Shown here: piece after piece, positions 19,311-29,986 of the stretch
Layout: each line of letters opens with the position of its first letter
How positions within the stretch are numbered: position 1 is the stretch's first letter
Assembly (NCBI RefSeq): GCF_000827125.1
Contig: NZ_CP010311.1
Coordinates: 310,001-374,000, forward strand
From: Geoalkalibacter subterraneus
GTDB taxonomy: Bacteria > Desulfobacterota > Desulfuromonadia > Desulfuromonadales > Geoalkalibacteraceae
Direction of reading: 5' to 3'
DNA: 64,000 nt
The notes under the pieces: model-generated
Databases searched by the model: none
Told to the model about the DNA's origin: nothing
The model's input: only the letters and a program-made list of their open reading frames with translations
Translations under genes and position numbers: made by a program

Positions 19311-21887
19311 ATGGTCAGTTTGACAATTGACGGCAAAACGGTCAGCGTGCCGAAAGGAAGCACCATTCTCGAGGCGGCCCGCACGGTTGGAATCACCATT
19401 CCCACTTTGTGCTGGCTGGAGAAGGTCTCTCCCACTGGCGCCTGTCGTGTCTGCGCGGTGGAAGTCGAGGGCGTTGCCCGGCCGATGACCGCCTGCAACA
19501 CACCGGTTAAGGAGGGCATCGTGGTGACGACGCAATCGGAGCAGCTCTCCGACATCCGTCGCCAGGTCATGCAGTTGATGCTGGTCAATCACCCCTTGGA
19601 TTGCCCGGTATGCGACGCCGCCGGCGAATGCGATCTGCAGGATGCCTGCTATGCGCTCGATGTGACGCAGCAGGACTTTGCCGCCGAAGATGTGCAGCCG
19701 GAGCCGATCGACAAGTGGCCTTTGATCCAGCAGGTTCCGTCACGCTGCATTTTGTGTGAAAAATGCGTCAAAGTCTGCAACGAGGTCGTCGGTTCTCAGG
19801 CTCTTTTCATCAATGAAAAGGGCGAAAAGGCTTATATCGACAAGGATCTCGACAAGTGCGAATTCTGCGGCAACTGCGTGGCGGTGTGTCCCACGGGGAC
19901 CATGATTTCCAAGCCGTTCAAGTTCAAGGCCCGCCCCTGGGAGTTGAAGGTGACGCCTTCCATCTGCACCCAGTGCGGCAGCCAGTGCGAAGTCGATATT
20001 CATGTCAAGCACGATAAAATCCAGCGTGTGACCTCCGAGGACAGCGCGACCATCAACAACGGCAACCTGTGTATTGGTGGATTTTTCAATTACGGGTTTG
20101 TCAATTCCGACCAGCGCCTCAAGGCGCCCATGGTGGCCCAGAACGGGCAGCCGATGCCGGCGGAATGGGGCGACGCGCTGGCGAAGGTCGTCAAAAAGGC
20201 CCGTGAAATCAAGGAAGCACATGGCGCCGATGCCCTGGCCGGTCTGGCTTCCGGCCGCTTGAGCAACGAAGAGAACTATCTTTTTCAGAAATTGTTCCGT
20301 GCCGGGCTGGGCAGCAATAATATCGACTCCGAGGCTCGCTTCGGGACCATGCGTGCAATGGGCGTGCTGCATGATTCGCTGGGGCTCAGCGGCGCCAGCA
20401 ATCGCATGGATCGTATCGGAACCTCTCAAGCGGTGCTCGTTTTCGGCTGTGACCCGACTGCCGAAGCACCGGCCATTGATTGGCAGATCGAACTTTCCTC
20501 CCGCAAGCGTGACGGCAAGCTGCTGCTCGCCAATATGCGAGGTGTCAAGCTCTCTCGCTATGCCAACAGCGACCTTCGCTACCGCCCCGGCAGCGAGATT
20601 CAACTGGCCAACGGCCTCACCCGCCTGATCGTGGACAAGGGGCTGGCGGACGAAGATTTCCTCAAAAACTTTGTGGTCGATGCAGCAAAGATTAAGGATG
20701 CTGTGAAAAAAATCGACCTTAAGCAGGTTGTGAAAGAAACCGGGATTTCCCAGGAACTGTTGGAGGAAGCGGCAGAGATGCTGGGGCAGGCCAAGTCGGT
20801 CGCGCTGGTGTTCGGGGGCGACCTGACACGCTCGGAAGGTGCCTCTGACAAGGTTCAGGCGCTTGCCAATCTCGCCCTGGTTTGCGGCGCGCTGCAGGGT
20901 GATGACGGCGGAGTTTTCCCGGTCGATGAACGCGGCAATACCCAGGGGATGCTCGATATGGGCGTCTGCCCCGAGTTTCTGCCCGGCTTCGCCGAGTACC
21001 AGAAAGAGAAATCCCAGTTTGAAAAAAGCTGGGCATGCGAGTTGCCCGCCTCGGGACGAGATGCAGAAAAGATCCTGGAGGGCATTGAAAAAGGGGAAGT
21101 CAAATTTCTCTACCTCGCCGCATGCAACCCGCTGGTGAACTTCCCTGAAAGCATGCGCTGGCGCAAAGCTCTCGAAAAAGTCGAATTCCTGGTTGTGCAG
21201 GATATCCTGCCTTCAGAGGTGACCCGCCTGGCGGATGTGGTGCTGGCCGGCGCCTCTTTCGCAGAAAAACAAGGGAGCTTCACCTCGCTCGATCATCGAG
21301 TCAACTGTGTACGTCCGGCTCTCAAGCCGGTGGGCAATGCCCGCGCCGACTGGGACATCTTTGCCGATCTCTATCAGCGTCTGGTCCCCCGCGCCGCCGG
21401 GGAAGTCGGCCTGCAGCAGGTCATGGAAGAGATCAAAATTGTTGCTCCGCTGTATCGCGAGGTCCCTCTTGACGGAAAGGCAGGCTGCGCGCCCTGCTTC
21501 AAGCCGCTGTCTGCGCCGAAGAAACAGTCGCTCAAGTTTGTTAGGGTGGACGGTAGTAAGGCAGGGGCCGCTAAGGGAATGCAGCTTCTCAGCGGCAAAA
21601 TCCTCTTCCACTTCGGGACGACCTCCACGTTCTCCGAGTCGCCCCTTGAAGTCGCGCCGGAAGGATATATCGAGGTCAATCCTAAGGACGCTCAGAAGCT
21701 CGGAGTGTCCGACGGCGGCGCCTTGCGGGTCAAGTCCACGGTTGGGGCGGCTCAGGGCAAGGTCCGCATCTCGGATAACGTGCCTGAAGGCCTGCTGTTT
21801 GCGCCCTATCATTTCAGCGATCTCAACATCAATCAGGTTCTGCCTTCGGCGACCAACTCCACCGCGGTGGAGGTCTCCAAGGCCTGA
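19311..21887 (+). CDS. sfrA: SfrA-like NuoG/molybdopterin iron-sulfur subunit
   Basis: An 858-residue NuoG-like protein. In order: a [2Fe-2S] domain (LCWLEKVSPTGACRVCAVEVEG and TACNTPV), the HPLDCPVCDAAGECDLQD cluster motif with a His ligand, a double [4Fe-4S] ferredoxin (CILCEKCVKVCNEV, CEFCGNCVAVCPTG), the molybdopterin-family N-terminal [4Fe-4S] region (CTQCGSQCEVDIHV) and a bis-MGD type oxidoreductase fold with a C-terminal dinucleotide-binding domain (about 750-858). It matches SfrA and related formate-dehydrogenase/NuoG proteins. It pairs with SfrB upstream. Whether molybdenum is bound is not visible. A strong terminator follows. Confidence 0.85.
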   Translation: MVSLTIDGKTVSVPKGSTILEAARTVGITIPTLCWLEKVSPTGACRVCAVEVEGVARPMTACNTPVKEGIVVTTQSEQLSDIRRQVMQLMLVNHPLDCPVCDAAGECDLQDACYALDVTQQDFAAEDVQPEPIDKWPLIQQVPSRCILCEKCVKVCNEVVGSQALFINEKGEKAYIDKDLDKCEFCGNCVAVCPTGTMISKPFKFKARPWELKVTPSICTQCGSQCEVDIHVKHDKIQRVTSEDSATINNGNLCIGGFFNYGFVNSDQRLKAPMVAQNGQPMPAEWGDALAKVVKKAREIKEAHGADALAGLASGRLSNEENYLFQKLFRAGLGSNNIDSEARFGTMRAMGVLHDSLGLSGASNRMDRIGTSQAVLVFGCDPTAEAPAIDWQIELSSRKRDGKLLLANMRGVKLSRYANSDLRYRPGSEIQLANGLTRLIVDKGLADEDFLKNFVVDAAKIKDAVKKIDLKQVVKETGISQELLEEAAEMLGQAKSVALVFGGDLTRSEGASDKVQALANLALVCGALQGDDGGVFPVDERGNTQGMLDMGVCPEFLPGFAEYQKEKSQFEKSWACELPASGRDAEKILEGIEKGEVKFLYLAACNPLVNFPESMRWRKALEKVEFLVVQDILPSEVTRLADVVLAGASFAEKQGSFTSLDHRVNCVRPALKPVGNARADWDIFADLYQRLVPRAAGEVGLQQVMEEIKIVAPLYREVPLDGKAGCAPCFKPLSAPKKQSLKFVRVDGSKAGAAKGMQLLSGKILFHFGTTSTFSESPLEVAPEGYIEVNPKDAQKLGVSDGGALRVKSTVGAAQGKVRISDNVPEGLLFAPYHFSDLNINQVLPSATNSTAVEVSKA

Positions 21888-21931
21888 TCGGCAGGTTCAA
21901 GCTCTGCTCATTTGTTCCACTCTCGAAATCG

Positions 21932-21961
21932 GCCCGAAGGCAAGTCCTTCGGGCTTTTTTT
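21932..21961. terminator. intrinsic terminator after sfrA
   Basis: Stem GCCCGAAGG (21932-21940) with CCTTCGGGC (21946-21954), 5-base loop, then seven Ts. It ends the sfrBA transcript and touches the last bases of the convergent mltG gene. Confidence 0.9.
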
Positions 21962-22970
21962 ATGGACGATTGAGCTGGTAGCGGCGTACGGCCTGGTTGT
22001 GTTCCTTGAGAGTGCGGGAAAAGACGTGGGAGCCGTCGCCCCGGGAAACGAAGTAAAGATATTTTGTAGAGGCCGGGTATGCGGCGGCATGCAGGGCGTC
22101 AGCCCCCGGGTTACAGATAGGTCCGGGCGGAAGCCCAGAGTTGGTATAGGTGTTATAGGGGGTCGGCGTGCGCAGGTGGGTCCGGGTCAGATTCCCATCG
22201 AAATTTTCAATGCCGTAGATAACGGTCGGGTCGGTCTGCAGCCGCATCCCGCGCTCAAGCCTGTTGTAGAACACGCCGGAAATAAGAGGCATCTCCTCAG
22301 TCAGTGCGGTTTCCTTCTCAATGATGGACGCCAGGGTGACCCATTGATGCAGAGACAGGCCACGCTCGGCGGCCGCTGCCCGCCATTCGGGTTGCGCTCT
22401 CTTGTTGAACTCCGTGATCATGGCCCTAAGCAGGCGCTGCTCACCGATATTTTTGTCGAGAAGGTAGGTTTCGGGGAACAGGTACCCCTCGAGAGAAGAG
22501 ATCTCAGCATCGATCATCTTCAAAAAACGCGATTCCCGCGCCAGATCCATAAAACGATCCGCCGACCCGAATCCCTGCTCTTCAACCCGGTCAGCAATCT
22601 GTTTAAGGGTCAGTCCTTCGGGAATGGTCAGGGTGTGGCGAATCACGTCGCCAGCCACCAGGCGGGTGAGAACTTCCGCAGGGCGGGCCGTCTGCTCGAA
22701 AAGATAGCGACCAGCCTGGATTGCACCATGAACCTGTTGGTGGCGGGCCAGGAGCTTGAAATAAAGGGGGCGTGAGATGATTTTTTTCGTCGCCAGCAGG
22801 TGCGCGACGGAATTGAAGGAACTGCCGGAAGCAATCTCAATTTCGGTCGGTTGCGGCGGCGCGATGGGGCGGCGCAGGAACAGGGCGAAATCGATCGCGA
22901 GGATTGTTGAAAGGAAAACAATACCGATCAGTATTGCAGATAGAAGTTTGAGACCCTGATTTATTTTCAT
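21960..22970 (-). CDS. mltG: endolytic murein transglycosylase MltG
   Basis: Inner-membrane lytic transglycosylase of 336 residues that cuts nascent peptidoglycan strands and limits chain length. One N-terminal membrane helix (LLSAILIGIVFLSTILAI), a LysM-like region (EIEIASGSSFNSVAHLLATKKI), then the YceG catalytic domain with TIPEGLTLKQIADR, the catalytic Glu in LASIIEKETA, and SPYNTYxxxGLPPGPICNPG-like TPYNTYTNSGLPPGPICNPG. Complete and of normal length. It lies 41 bp after plsY on the same strand. Confidence 0.96.
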   Translation of the reverse strand: MKINQGLKLLSAILIGIVFLSTILAIDFALFLRRPIAPPQPTEIEIASGSSFNSVAHLLATKKIISRPLYFKLLARHQQVHGAIQAGRYLFEQTARPAEVLTRLVAGDVIRHTLTIPEGLTLKQIADRVEEQGFGSADRFMDLARESRFLKMIDAEISSLEGYLFPETYLLDKNIGEQRLLRAMITEFNKRAQPEWRAAAAERGLSLHQWVTLASIIEKETALTEEMPLISGVFYNRLERGMRLQTDPTVIYGIENFDGNLTRTHLRTPTPYNTYTNSGLPPGPICNPGADALHAAAYPASTKYLYFVSRGDGSHVFSRTLKEHNQAVRRYQLNRP

Positions 22971-23011
22971 CGCTTAAGAATAGCACGCCGCGCCGGAGGA
23001 GAAAAAGATCC

Positions 23012-23605
23012 TTAAGCCTGGAAGCGGTTTTCGCTGCCGTCGAGAAGCCGCTCGATGTTGCCCCGGTGGCGAAAGATCACCATCGCGGCAATAAATAATG
23101 TGGCGAAAAACAGGGGGAAAGAGCCTTCAAGTCCCAGAATCAGGAAGGGGATAACGGCTGCGGCCGAAATAGACGCCAGCGAAACGTAGCGCCAACGCCA
23201 CAGCACAGCGCCAAAAACAAGCAGGGCAATCAGGACGGCCAGAGGCGAAAGGACAAGGTAGATGCCAAGACCGGTCGCTACACCTTTGCCGCCCTTGAAG
23301 CCCAGATAAACGGGGTAACAGTGGCCGAGAAAGGTTGCTGAGGCGATCAGGGCGACTTCAATGGGAGAGAGCCCGATCTGCAGGGCAATAAAGACGGGAA
23401 ATACGCCCTTAAGAGCATCGAGAATCAGGGTGAGAACACCCAGACGCCGCCCCCCGACGCGATAAACGTTGGTGGCTCCGATATTGCCGCTGCCGGCGCT
23501 CCGTATATCGCCCAGCCCCGCCAGCTTGGTCAATACCAGGCCGCAGGGAATGGCGCCGACGAGATAGGAAAGGATCAACAGCACAATCAAGCTGCCCACA
23601 ACCAA
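23012..23605 (-). CDS. plsY: glycerol-3-phosphate acyltransferase PlsY
   Basis: Integral membrane enzyme that transfers acyl groups from acyl-phosphate to glycerol-3-phosphate, the first step of phospholipid synthesis. The 197 residues have five or six hydrophobic helices and the conserved loops SGNIGATNVYRVGG, GHCYPVYLGFKGGKGVATG and FRHRGNIERLL. The start MVVGSLIVLLIL follows GGGAGG. tRNA-Pro and its terminator lie directly upstream, so plsY has its own transcript, probably with mltG. Confidence 0.96.
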   Translation of the reverse strand: MVVGSLIVLLILSYLVGAIPCGLVLTKLAGLGDIRSAGSGNIGATNVYRVGGRRLGVLTLILDALKGVFPVFIALQIGLSPIEVALIASATFLGHCYPVYLGFKGGKGVATGLGIYLVLSPLAVLIALLVFGAVLWRWRYVSLASISAAAVIPFLILGLEGSFPLFFATLFIAAMVIFRHRGNIERLLDGSENRFQA

Positions 23606-23630
23606 CGTCCTCCCGGTAAAGGCTCAAAGT

Positions 23631-23654
23631 AAAAAAGCGGCCGAAGCCGCTTTT
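23631..23654 (-). terminator. intrinsic terminator of tRNA-Pro
   Basis: Minus-strand hairpin GCGGC-TTCG-GCCGC (23637-23650) with six Ts on its 3' side (23631-23636 as As on plus). It lies 14 bp past the tRNA 3' end. Confidence 0.85.
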
Positions 23655-23667
23655 GTGTAAAGAAAAA

Positions 23668-23744
<77 letters not shown>

Positions 23745-23872
23745 ACATTGATCTATCAGCTTAACGCGGCTGGTAGAAATAGCATGATTGATCTGGAAAA
23801 GCAAGCGTTTTCCCGGTGCCAGAGGTGCCAGAAGACAGAGAATTGTGCCTCTGATTGCTGGGGTGCCATCTC

Positions 23873-25084
23873 CTACAGGCTCTGTCCGGGGGGCTGTCTC
23901 AGCAGCAGCACCTCCACTGAAGTTCCGGCGGCAATGCCGGGGCTATCTGCGGGAACGGGCAGCAGGGCCTGGGCTCCCTGCAGGCTGCGATTCTGCCCTG
24001 AACTCTGCCGTGAAGAGGGGTCGAAATAATAGCTGCCTTGGTCCTCGCGCAGGGTTCCCCATAAAAAGCGCTGGCGTTTCTCTCCGCCGTCGACCGCTGT
24101 GCTGAGGGTGACTTTGAGGCGTGGGGGAAGGGTGTCGATAAACCCCGCCATGCGCCTGAGGGCGGGACGCACGAAGAGTTCGAAGGTGGATGCGGATGCG
24201 GCCGGGTTGCCGGGCAGGCCGAAGACCGCCGTGTCGCCCGCGGTGCCGAACAGGACCGGCTTGCCGGGTTTGATTTTGACCCTCCAGAAGATCGGGGAGA
24301 AACCGTTCTGCCCCAGGACATCCTGCACCAGGTCGCGGTCCCCGATGGAGACGCCGCCGGTGGTGATCAGCACGTCGAGCCGCAGACCGGCGGCAATTTT
24401 ATCGCCGAGATCGTGCTGGTCGTCACGGGCGATGCCCAGCGGCAGAACATGGCAGCCTTCTTCGCGCAGCCGTGCCGTCAACAGGTAAGTGTTGGAATTG
24501 ATGATCTGGCCGGGTCCCGGCGGCGCCCCGAGTTCAACCAGCTCGTCGCCGGTGGCCAACAGGGCAACGCGTGGCCGGGGATAAACCTGGACGGTCGCGA
24601 CGCCGGCAGTCGCGAGAAGAGCGATCTCTCCTGCATATAAGGGGGTCCCGGGTGAAAGAAGGGTTTCTCCCTCCTCGAATTCCTCACCCTTGGGGCGGAT
24701 ATGCTGTCCCGGCCGGGGAGTTCTGCACAATTGAATACGGTCGCCGTCGACCTCGGCCTCTTCCATCGGCACCACCGTATCGCAGCCTGCGGGAATGGGG
24801 GCGCCGGTCATGATGCGCACCGCCTCCCCGTCGGAAACCTCCTGGGTCAGCGGGCGACCGGCGGGAACAAACCCCACCACCTGCAGCTCACTCCCCGCCT
24901 TCAGACCTCTGCCCTTCATGGCGAAACCGTCCATGGCTGAATTGTCGGCCGGAGGCATGGTCCAGCGGGCGCAAACCGGTGCCGCCAGAACCCGGCCCAA
25001 GGCGTTTTCTATCGTTTCCTCTACTGGAGGAAGGACTTTAACCGTTTCGAGGACTCTTTTAATGGCCTCATCGTAGGTGATCAT
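23873..25084 (-). CDS. moeA: molybdopterin molybdenumtransferase MoeA
   Basis: Inserts molybdate into adenylylated molybdopterin to finish the Moco needed by NapA and possibly SfrA in this window. The 403 residues show PPADNSAMDGFAM, MTGAPIPAGCDTVVPMEEAE, the TTGGVSIGDRDLV MPT-binding motif and VFGLPGNPAASASTFELFVRP. C-terminal domain IV is present, so the protein is complete. It is divergent from the nosL-like gene across a 217-bp spacer where no clear operator was recognised. Confidence 0.96.
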   Translation of the reverse strand: MITYDEAIKRVLETVKVLPPVEETIENALGRVLAAPVCARWTMPPADNSAMDGFAMKGRGLKAGSELQVVGFVPAGRPLTQEVSDGEAVRIMTGAPIPAGCDTVVPMEEAEVDGDRIQLCRTPRPGQHIRPKGEEFEEGETLLSPGTPLYAGEIALLATAGVATVQVYPRPRVALLATGDELVELGAPPGPGQIINSNTYLLTARLREEGCHVLPLGIARDDQHDLGDKIAAGLRLDVLITTGGVSIGDRDLVQDVLGQNGFSPIFWRVKIKPGKPVLFGTAGDTAVFGLPGNPAASASTFELFVRPALRRMAGFIDTLPPRLKVTLSTAVDGGEKRQRFLWGTLREDQGSYYFDPSSRQSSGQNRSLQGAQALLPVPADSPGIAAGTSVEVLLLRQPPGQSL

Positions 25085-25301
25085 GGCATGGGCTCCAGCT
25101 GTTCTTCCAAATATTGCTGCGAAATAGCATGTCCAAGTCTAAAATCATGGCCTGCTTCCGTGTTCTGGAGAATGAGTCTGGCACAGATGCGGCAATTCGA
25201 GTATAGCCGGGTGGGAAACGGTCCGCAATAAATCCCTGTGGGTTTGTGTGTTTTCCTGCGCCTCGCCTGAAGTGCGGTCGCATCCTGAAAAAAGGTCTCT
25301 T

Positions 25302-25784
25302 ATGCTTAAACAATTTATATTGGTGCTGCTGGCACTGCTGGTGACGACGACCTGCCTGGGGCATGAAAGGGACAGATTGACACCTTCCCCCGACGACCGC
25401 TGTGCCGTTTGCGGTATGTATGTCGCCACCTATCCCAACTGGGTTGCCGTTGCCGAATTCTCTGACGGAGCCCTTGTTTTTTTTGACGGCCCCAAGGACA
25501 TGTTCGCTTATTATTTCAATCTGCCCAGGTATCAGCCGGAAGACAACCGAAAAGACCTGGTGGCCCTCTATGTGACCGAATCTTTTTCGATGGAGCGCCT
25601 CCCGGCACAGGACGTTTATTTTGTCGCTGGCAGTGAGGTTCTGGGGCCCATGGGGCATGAACTTGTGCCGGTTAAGGGGGATGATGCCCTGACTCAATTC
25701 CTGAGCAAACACGGCGGCAAGAAAGTTCTGCGCTTCAGCGCAGGGAGCTTGCAGGAAGTGGAATCCGGCCCGGGAGGGCCATGA
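25302..25784 (+). CDS. NosL-family periplasmic protein
   Basis: A 160-residue exported protein. ATG 25302 gives the signal peptide MLKQFILVLLALLVTTTCLG; the frame is open from 25248 but AAAAGG lies before 25302. The mature part has CAVCGMYVATYPNWVA, the Cys-x-x-Cys-x-Met motif by which NosL-type proteins bind Cu(I), and DGALVFFDGPKDMFAYYF. NosL delivers copper to nitrous-oxide reductase, but no nos genes are visible here, so a general copper or metal chaperone role is more likely. Whether Cys18 is a lipobox is doubtful, because the residues before it are Thr-Thr-Thr. Confidence 0.8.
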   Translation: MLKQFILVLLALLVTTTCLGHERDRLTPSPDDRCAVCGMYVATYPNWVAVAEFSDGALVFFDGPKDMFAYYFNLPRYQPEDNRKDLVALYVTESFSMERLPAQDVYFVAGSEVLGPMGHELVPVKGDDALTQFLSKHGGKKVLRFSAGSLQEVESGPGGP

Positions 25785-25841
25785 TCGCCGACTCCCGGGT
25801 GGGATTTCCTTGCATCTGTGGTAAAATGTTGGCTTTATTGA

Positions 25842-27527
<1,686 letters not shown>

Positions 27528-28766
27528 TTGGACGGGCGGCACGAGGGGTTGATCGACCGTGCCCGGGCGCAGGCCCTGTACGAGGCGCAGCGGTCGAAGT
27601 GGGAGGAAGCGCTGCTGGAATTGCATCACAGCCTGCGCGCCCTGCTGGAGAAGCAGGGTTATGCCCCGACCGTCAAGTACCGCGTCAAGCGTTTTGCCAA
27701 CTATTTCGAAAAGCTCTCCCGCCTCAGCAAAAAGAGCCGTGACAAGACCCCTCCGCTGATCAGCGACCTGTTGGGGATGCGCATTATCTGCCCGTTTCTG
27801 GAAGATAACGAGGCGATCGAAAAAATACTGCTCGAAAATTTCGATGTCATCGAGGTTGAGCACAAGGGTCAGCAGCACTCTTTTCGGGAGTTCGGCTATG
27901 ATTCGGTGCACCTGCTGATCCGTCTCGACTCCGCGCAGGTGCGACTCGATCTGCCCGGCGCCGCCAACGTCGTAGAGCTGCAGTTGCGGACCATTCTGCA
28001 GGACGCCTGGGCCGAGGTGGAGCACGAACTGGTCTATAAATCGAACATCCCCCTGCCGAAGGAATCGGTCAAGCGCAAGCTCGCCGCCCTCAATGCCATT
28101 CTGACCATGTCCGACCTGATGTTTCAGGAGATTCGGGATTTCCAGAAAGAGATCCGTAAGCGCGATCAGCAACGGCGCACCACTCTGAGCGGCAACCCGC
28201 ATCTCATGGATGAAATGGAGCCGCAGGACGCGGAAGCGGACTGGCAGGAGCCCCATGACGAGCTGCCGCTGGCGGTCGTTGTGGGCGCGGCCGGTGGGGC
28301 TGTGGAAAAGGCGATGCTGGCTGCCCTTGACGCCCACAGCCGCGGTGACCTGAACAAGGCGGATGAACTCTATTGCGCGGTGCTGGGCATGGAGCTGGAA
28401 CCCAGAATCCGGGCGCTGGTGCATAACCATCGGGGGATGGCGCGCTTCGTTCTCGGTCAATATCAGCAGGCGCTGCAGGATTTTGACCAGGCTCTCATCC
28501 ATGAACGTGACAACGCGCGGGTTTATTTGAACCGGGGTCTGACCCGCCGGGTGCTGCGCTCCTTTGATCAGGCTCTTGAAGATTATGATGCCGCGGTACG
28601 GTTGGAGCCCGCCCGCCCGGACGGCTATTGGGCCCGCGCCCGGACCTTCCATGAAATGGGAATGCCGATGCGTGCCCTGGGGGACTGCGACAAGGTGCTG
28701 CAGCTGGACCCCGACTTTGCGCCTGCGCGGGAGTTGGCCCACAAGCTGAGGCTAAGCCTGCTTTAG
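27528..28766 (+). CDS. RelA/SpoT-domain alarmone synthetase-like protein with TPR tail
   Basis: A 412-residue cytoplasmic protein. Residues 40-200 form a (p)ppGpp synthetase domain: KYRVKRFANYFEKLSR for ATP, Asp80 in DLLGMRI, GYDSVHLLI, and Glu150 in VELQLRTILQDAWAEVEHELVYK, all expected for activity. No HD hydrolase and no TGS/ACT domain is present, as in small alarmone synthetases. Residues about 205-265 are an acidic linker, and 268-412 hold three to four TPR repeats. Start TTG 27528 follows GAGGAGG and abuts the pgi stop, so it is translated from the pgi transcript. What the TPRs bind is unknown. Confidence 0.85.
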   Translation: MDGRHEGLIDRARAQALYEAQRSKWEEALLELHHSLRALLEKQGYAPTVKYRVKRFANYFEKLSRLSKKSRDKTPPLISDLLGMRIICPFLEDNEAIEKILLENFDVIEVEHKGQQHSFREFGYDSVHLLIRLDSAQVRLDLPGAANVVELQLRTILQDAWAEVEHELVYKSNIPLPKESVKRKLAALNAILTMSDLMFQEIRDFQKEIRKRDQQRRTTLSGNPHLMDEMEPQDAEADWQEPHDELPLAVVVGAAGGAVEKAMLAALDAHSRGDLNKADELYCAVLGMELEPRIRALVHNHRGMARFVLGQYQQALQDFDQALIHERDNARVYLNRGLTRRVLRSFDQALEDYDAAVRLEPARPDGYWARARTFHEMGMPMRALGDCDKVLQLDPDFAPARELAHKLRLSLL

Positions 28767-28879
28767 CAGATGGATGCTTGGGCCTTTAATCCGGTTTTGT
28801 GCTACAATCCCAAATGGTTTTGACGCGAAGACAGGCAAGCAATCATCAAAGAAATTATCAGGAATAAATGGAGAGTGGA

Positions 28880-29935
28880 ATGAGTGATCTGACCACCACT
28901 TATATGGGGCTGTCGCTGCCCAACCCGCTGGTCGTTGCCAGCAGCAGCCTCACCGGATCGGTCGATGGGGTCAAGCGCTGCGCTGCTGCCGGTGCCGGTG
29001 CGGTCGTTTTGAAATCCTTGTTTGAAGAGCAGATTTCCCACGAAACGGGGCAGCTCAGCCAGTATGCCGAGTACGCCTCCCACTATGAGGCCTCGCAGTA
29101 TCTGCAGGGCTACGGGATGGAGCTGGGTCCGCGCGAATACCTGAAACTGGTCGAAGACAGCCGCAAGGCGGTGGATATCCCGGTGATCGCCAGTCTCAAC
29201 TGCTTTACCACCGGACGTTGGGCCGATTATGCGCGAAAGCTGGAGGCCGCCGGGGCCTCGGCCATCGAGCTTAATGTCGGCCTGATGCCCAACGAGACCG
29301 ACCAGGAAGGTACCGCCATCGAGCAGCGCTATTTCCGTATCCTGCACGATGTCAAATCCCGGGTGGAGATCCCGGTGGCGATGAAGGTCGGTCCCTACTT
29401 CTCCTCGTTTGCCAACTTTGCCGAAAAGCTCTGTCGGGATAGGGCCGAGGGTCCCGATTATACTGTCGGTTGGTGCGGACCCGGCAAGAACAGCGGTAAA
29501 ATCGTGTGGCGCGGCGCCGACGCCCTGGTGCTGTTCAACCGTTTCTATCAGCTTGATATCGATATCGAGAAGATGAAGCTGGTGGCCGGCAATCCCTACA
29601 GCACCTCTGCCGAGATTCATACCTCCCTGCGTTGGATCTCGATGCTCGCCGGAAGACTCGGATGCGATCTTGCCGCCACCACCGGCGTGCACAGCGGCGA
29701 CGACGTCATCAAGCAATTGCTGGCCGGCGCGCAGGTGGTGCAGCTCTGCTCGACCCTGTACCAGAACGGCAACGAGCAGGTCGGCAAAATTCTTGAAGAG
29801 ATCAGGGGCTGGATGGATCGCCACGAATTTGAGTCTCTCGATGATTTCCGCGGCCGGCTCAGCCAGGCGCGCAGCTCCAATCCGCGCGGTCATGAGAGGC
29901 TGCAGTACATCAAGCTTTTTGTCGGGATCGAGTAG
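28880..29935 (+). CDS. dihydroorotate dehydrogenase-like flavoprotein
   Basis: A 351-residue TIM-barrel FMN protein of the DHOD family. It opens MSDLTTTYMGLSLPNPLVVASSSLTGS, then GAGAVVLKSLFEEQ (FMN Lys), IASLNCFTTGRWADYARKLEAAGASAIELNVG, a core Lys in VAMKVGPYFSSF and ATTGVHSGDDVIKQLLAGAQVVQLCSTLY near the end. It lacks the usual catalytic Cys/Ser pyrimidine loop order, so it belongs to the 'DHOD-like' group often seen in anaerobes rather than to PyrD proper. ATG 28868 is also possible (four residues longer); the second ATG matches the family start. It is the last gene before the accessory island. Confidence 0.8.
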   Translation: MSDLTTTYMGLSLPNPLVVASSSLTGSVDGVKRCAAAGAGAVVLKSLFEEQISHETGQLSQYAEYASHYEASQYLQGYGMELGPREYLKLVEDSRKAVDIPVIASLNCFTTGRWADYARKLEAAGASAIELNVGLMPNETDQEGTAIEQRYFRILHDVKSRVEIPVAMKVGPYFSSFANFAEKLCRDRAEGPDYTVGWCGPGKNSGKIVWRGADALVLFNRFYQLDIDIEKMKLVAGNPYSTSAEIHTSLRWISMLAGRLGCDLAATTGVHSGDDVIKQLLAGAQVVQLCSTLYQNGNEQVGKILEEIRGWMDRHEFESLDDFRGRLSQARSSNPRGHERLQYIKLFVGIE

Positions 29936-29986
29936 CCCGGCATCACTCTGAATGAAAATCCCACGTACGCCCATGATCCCATGGGA

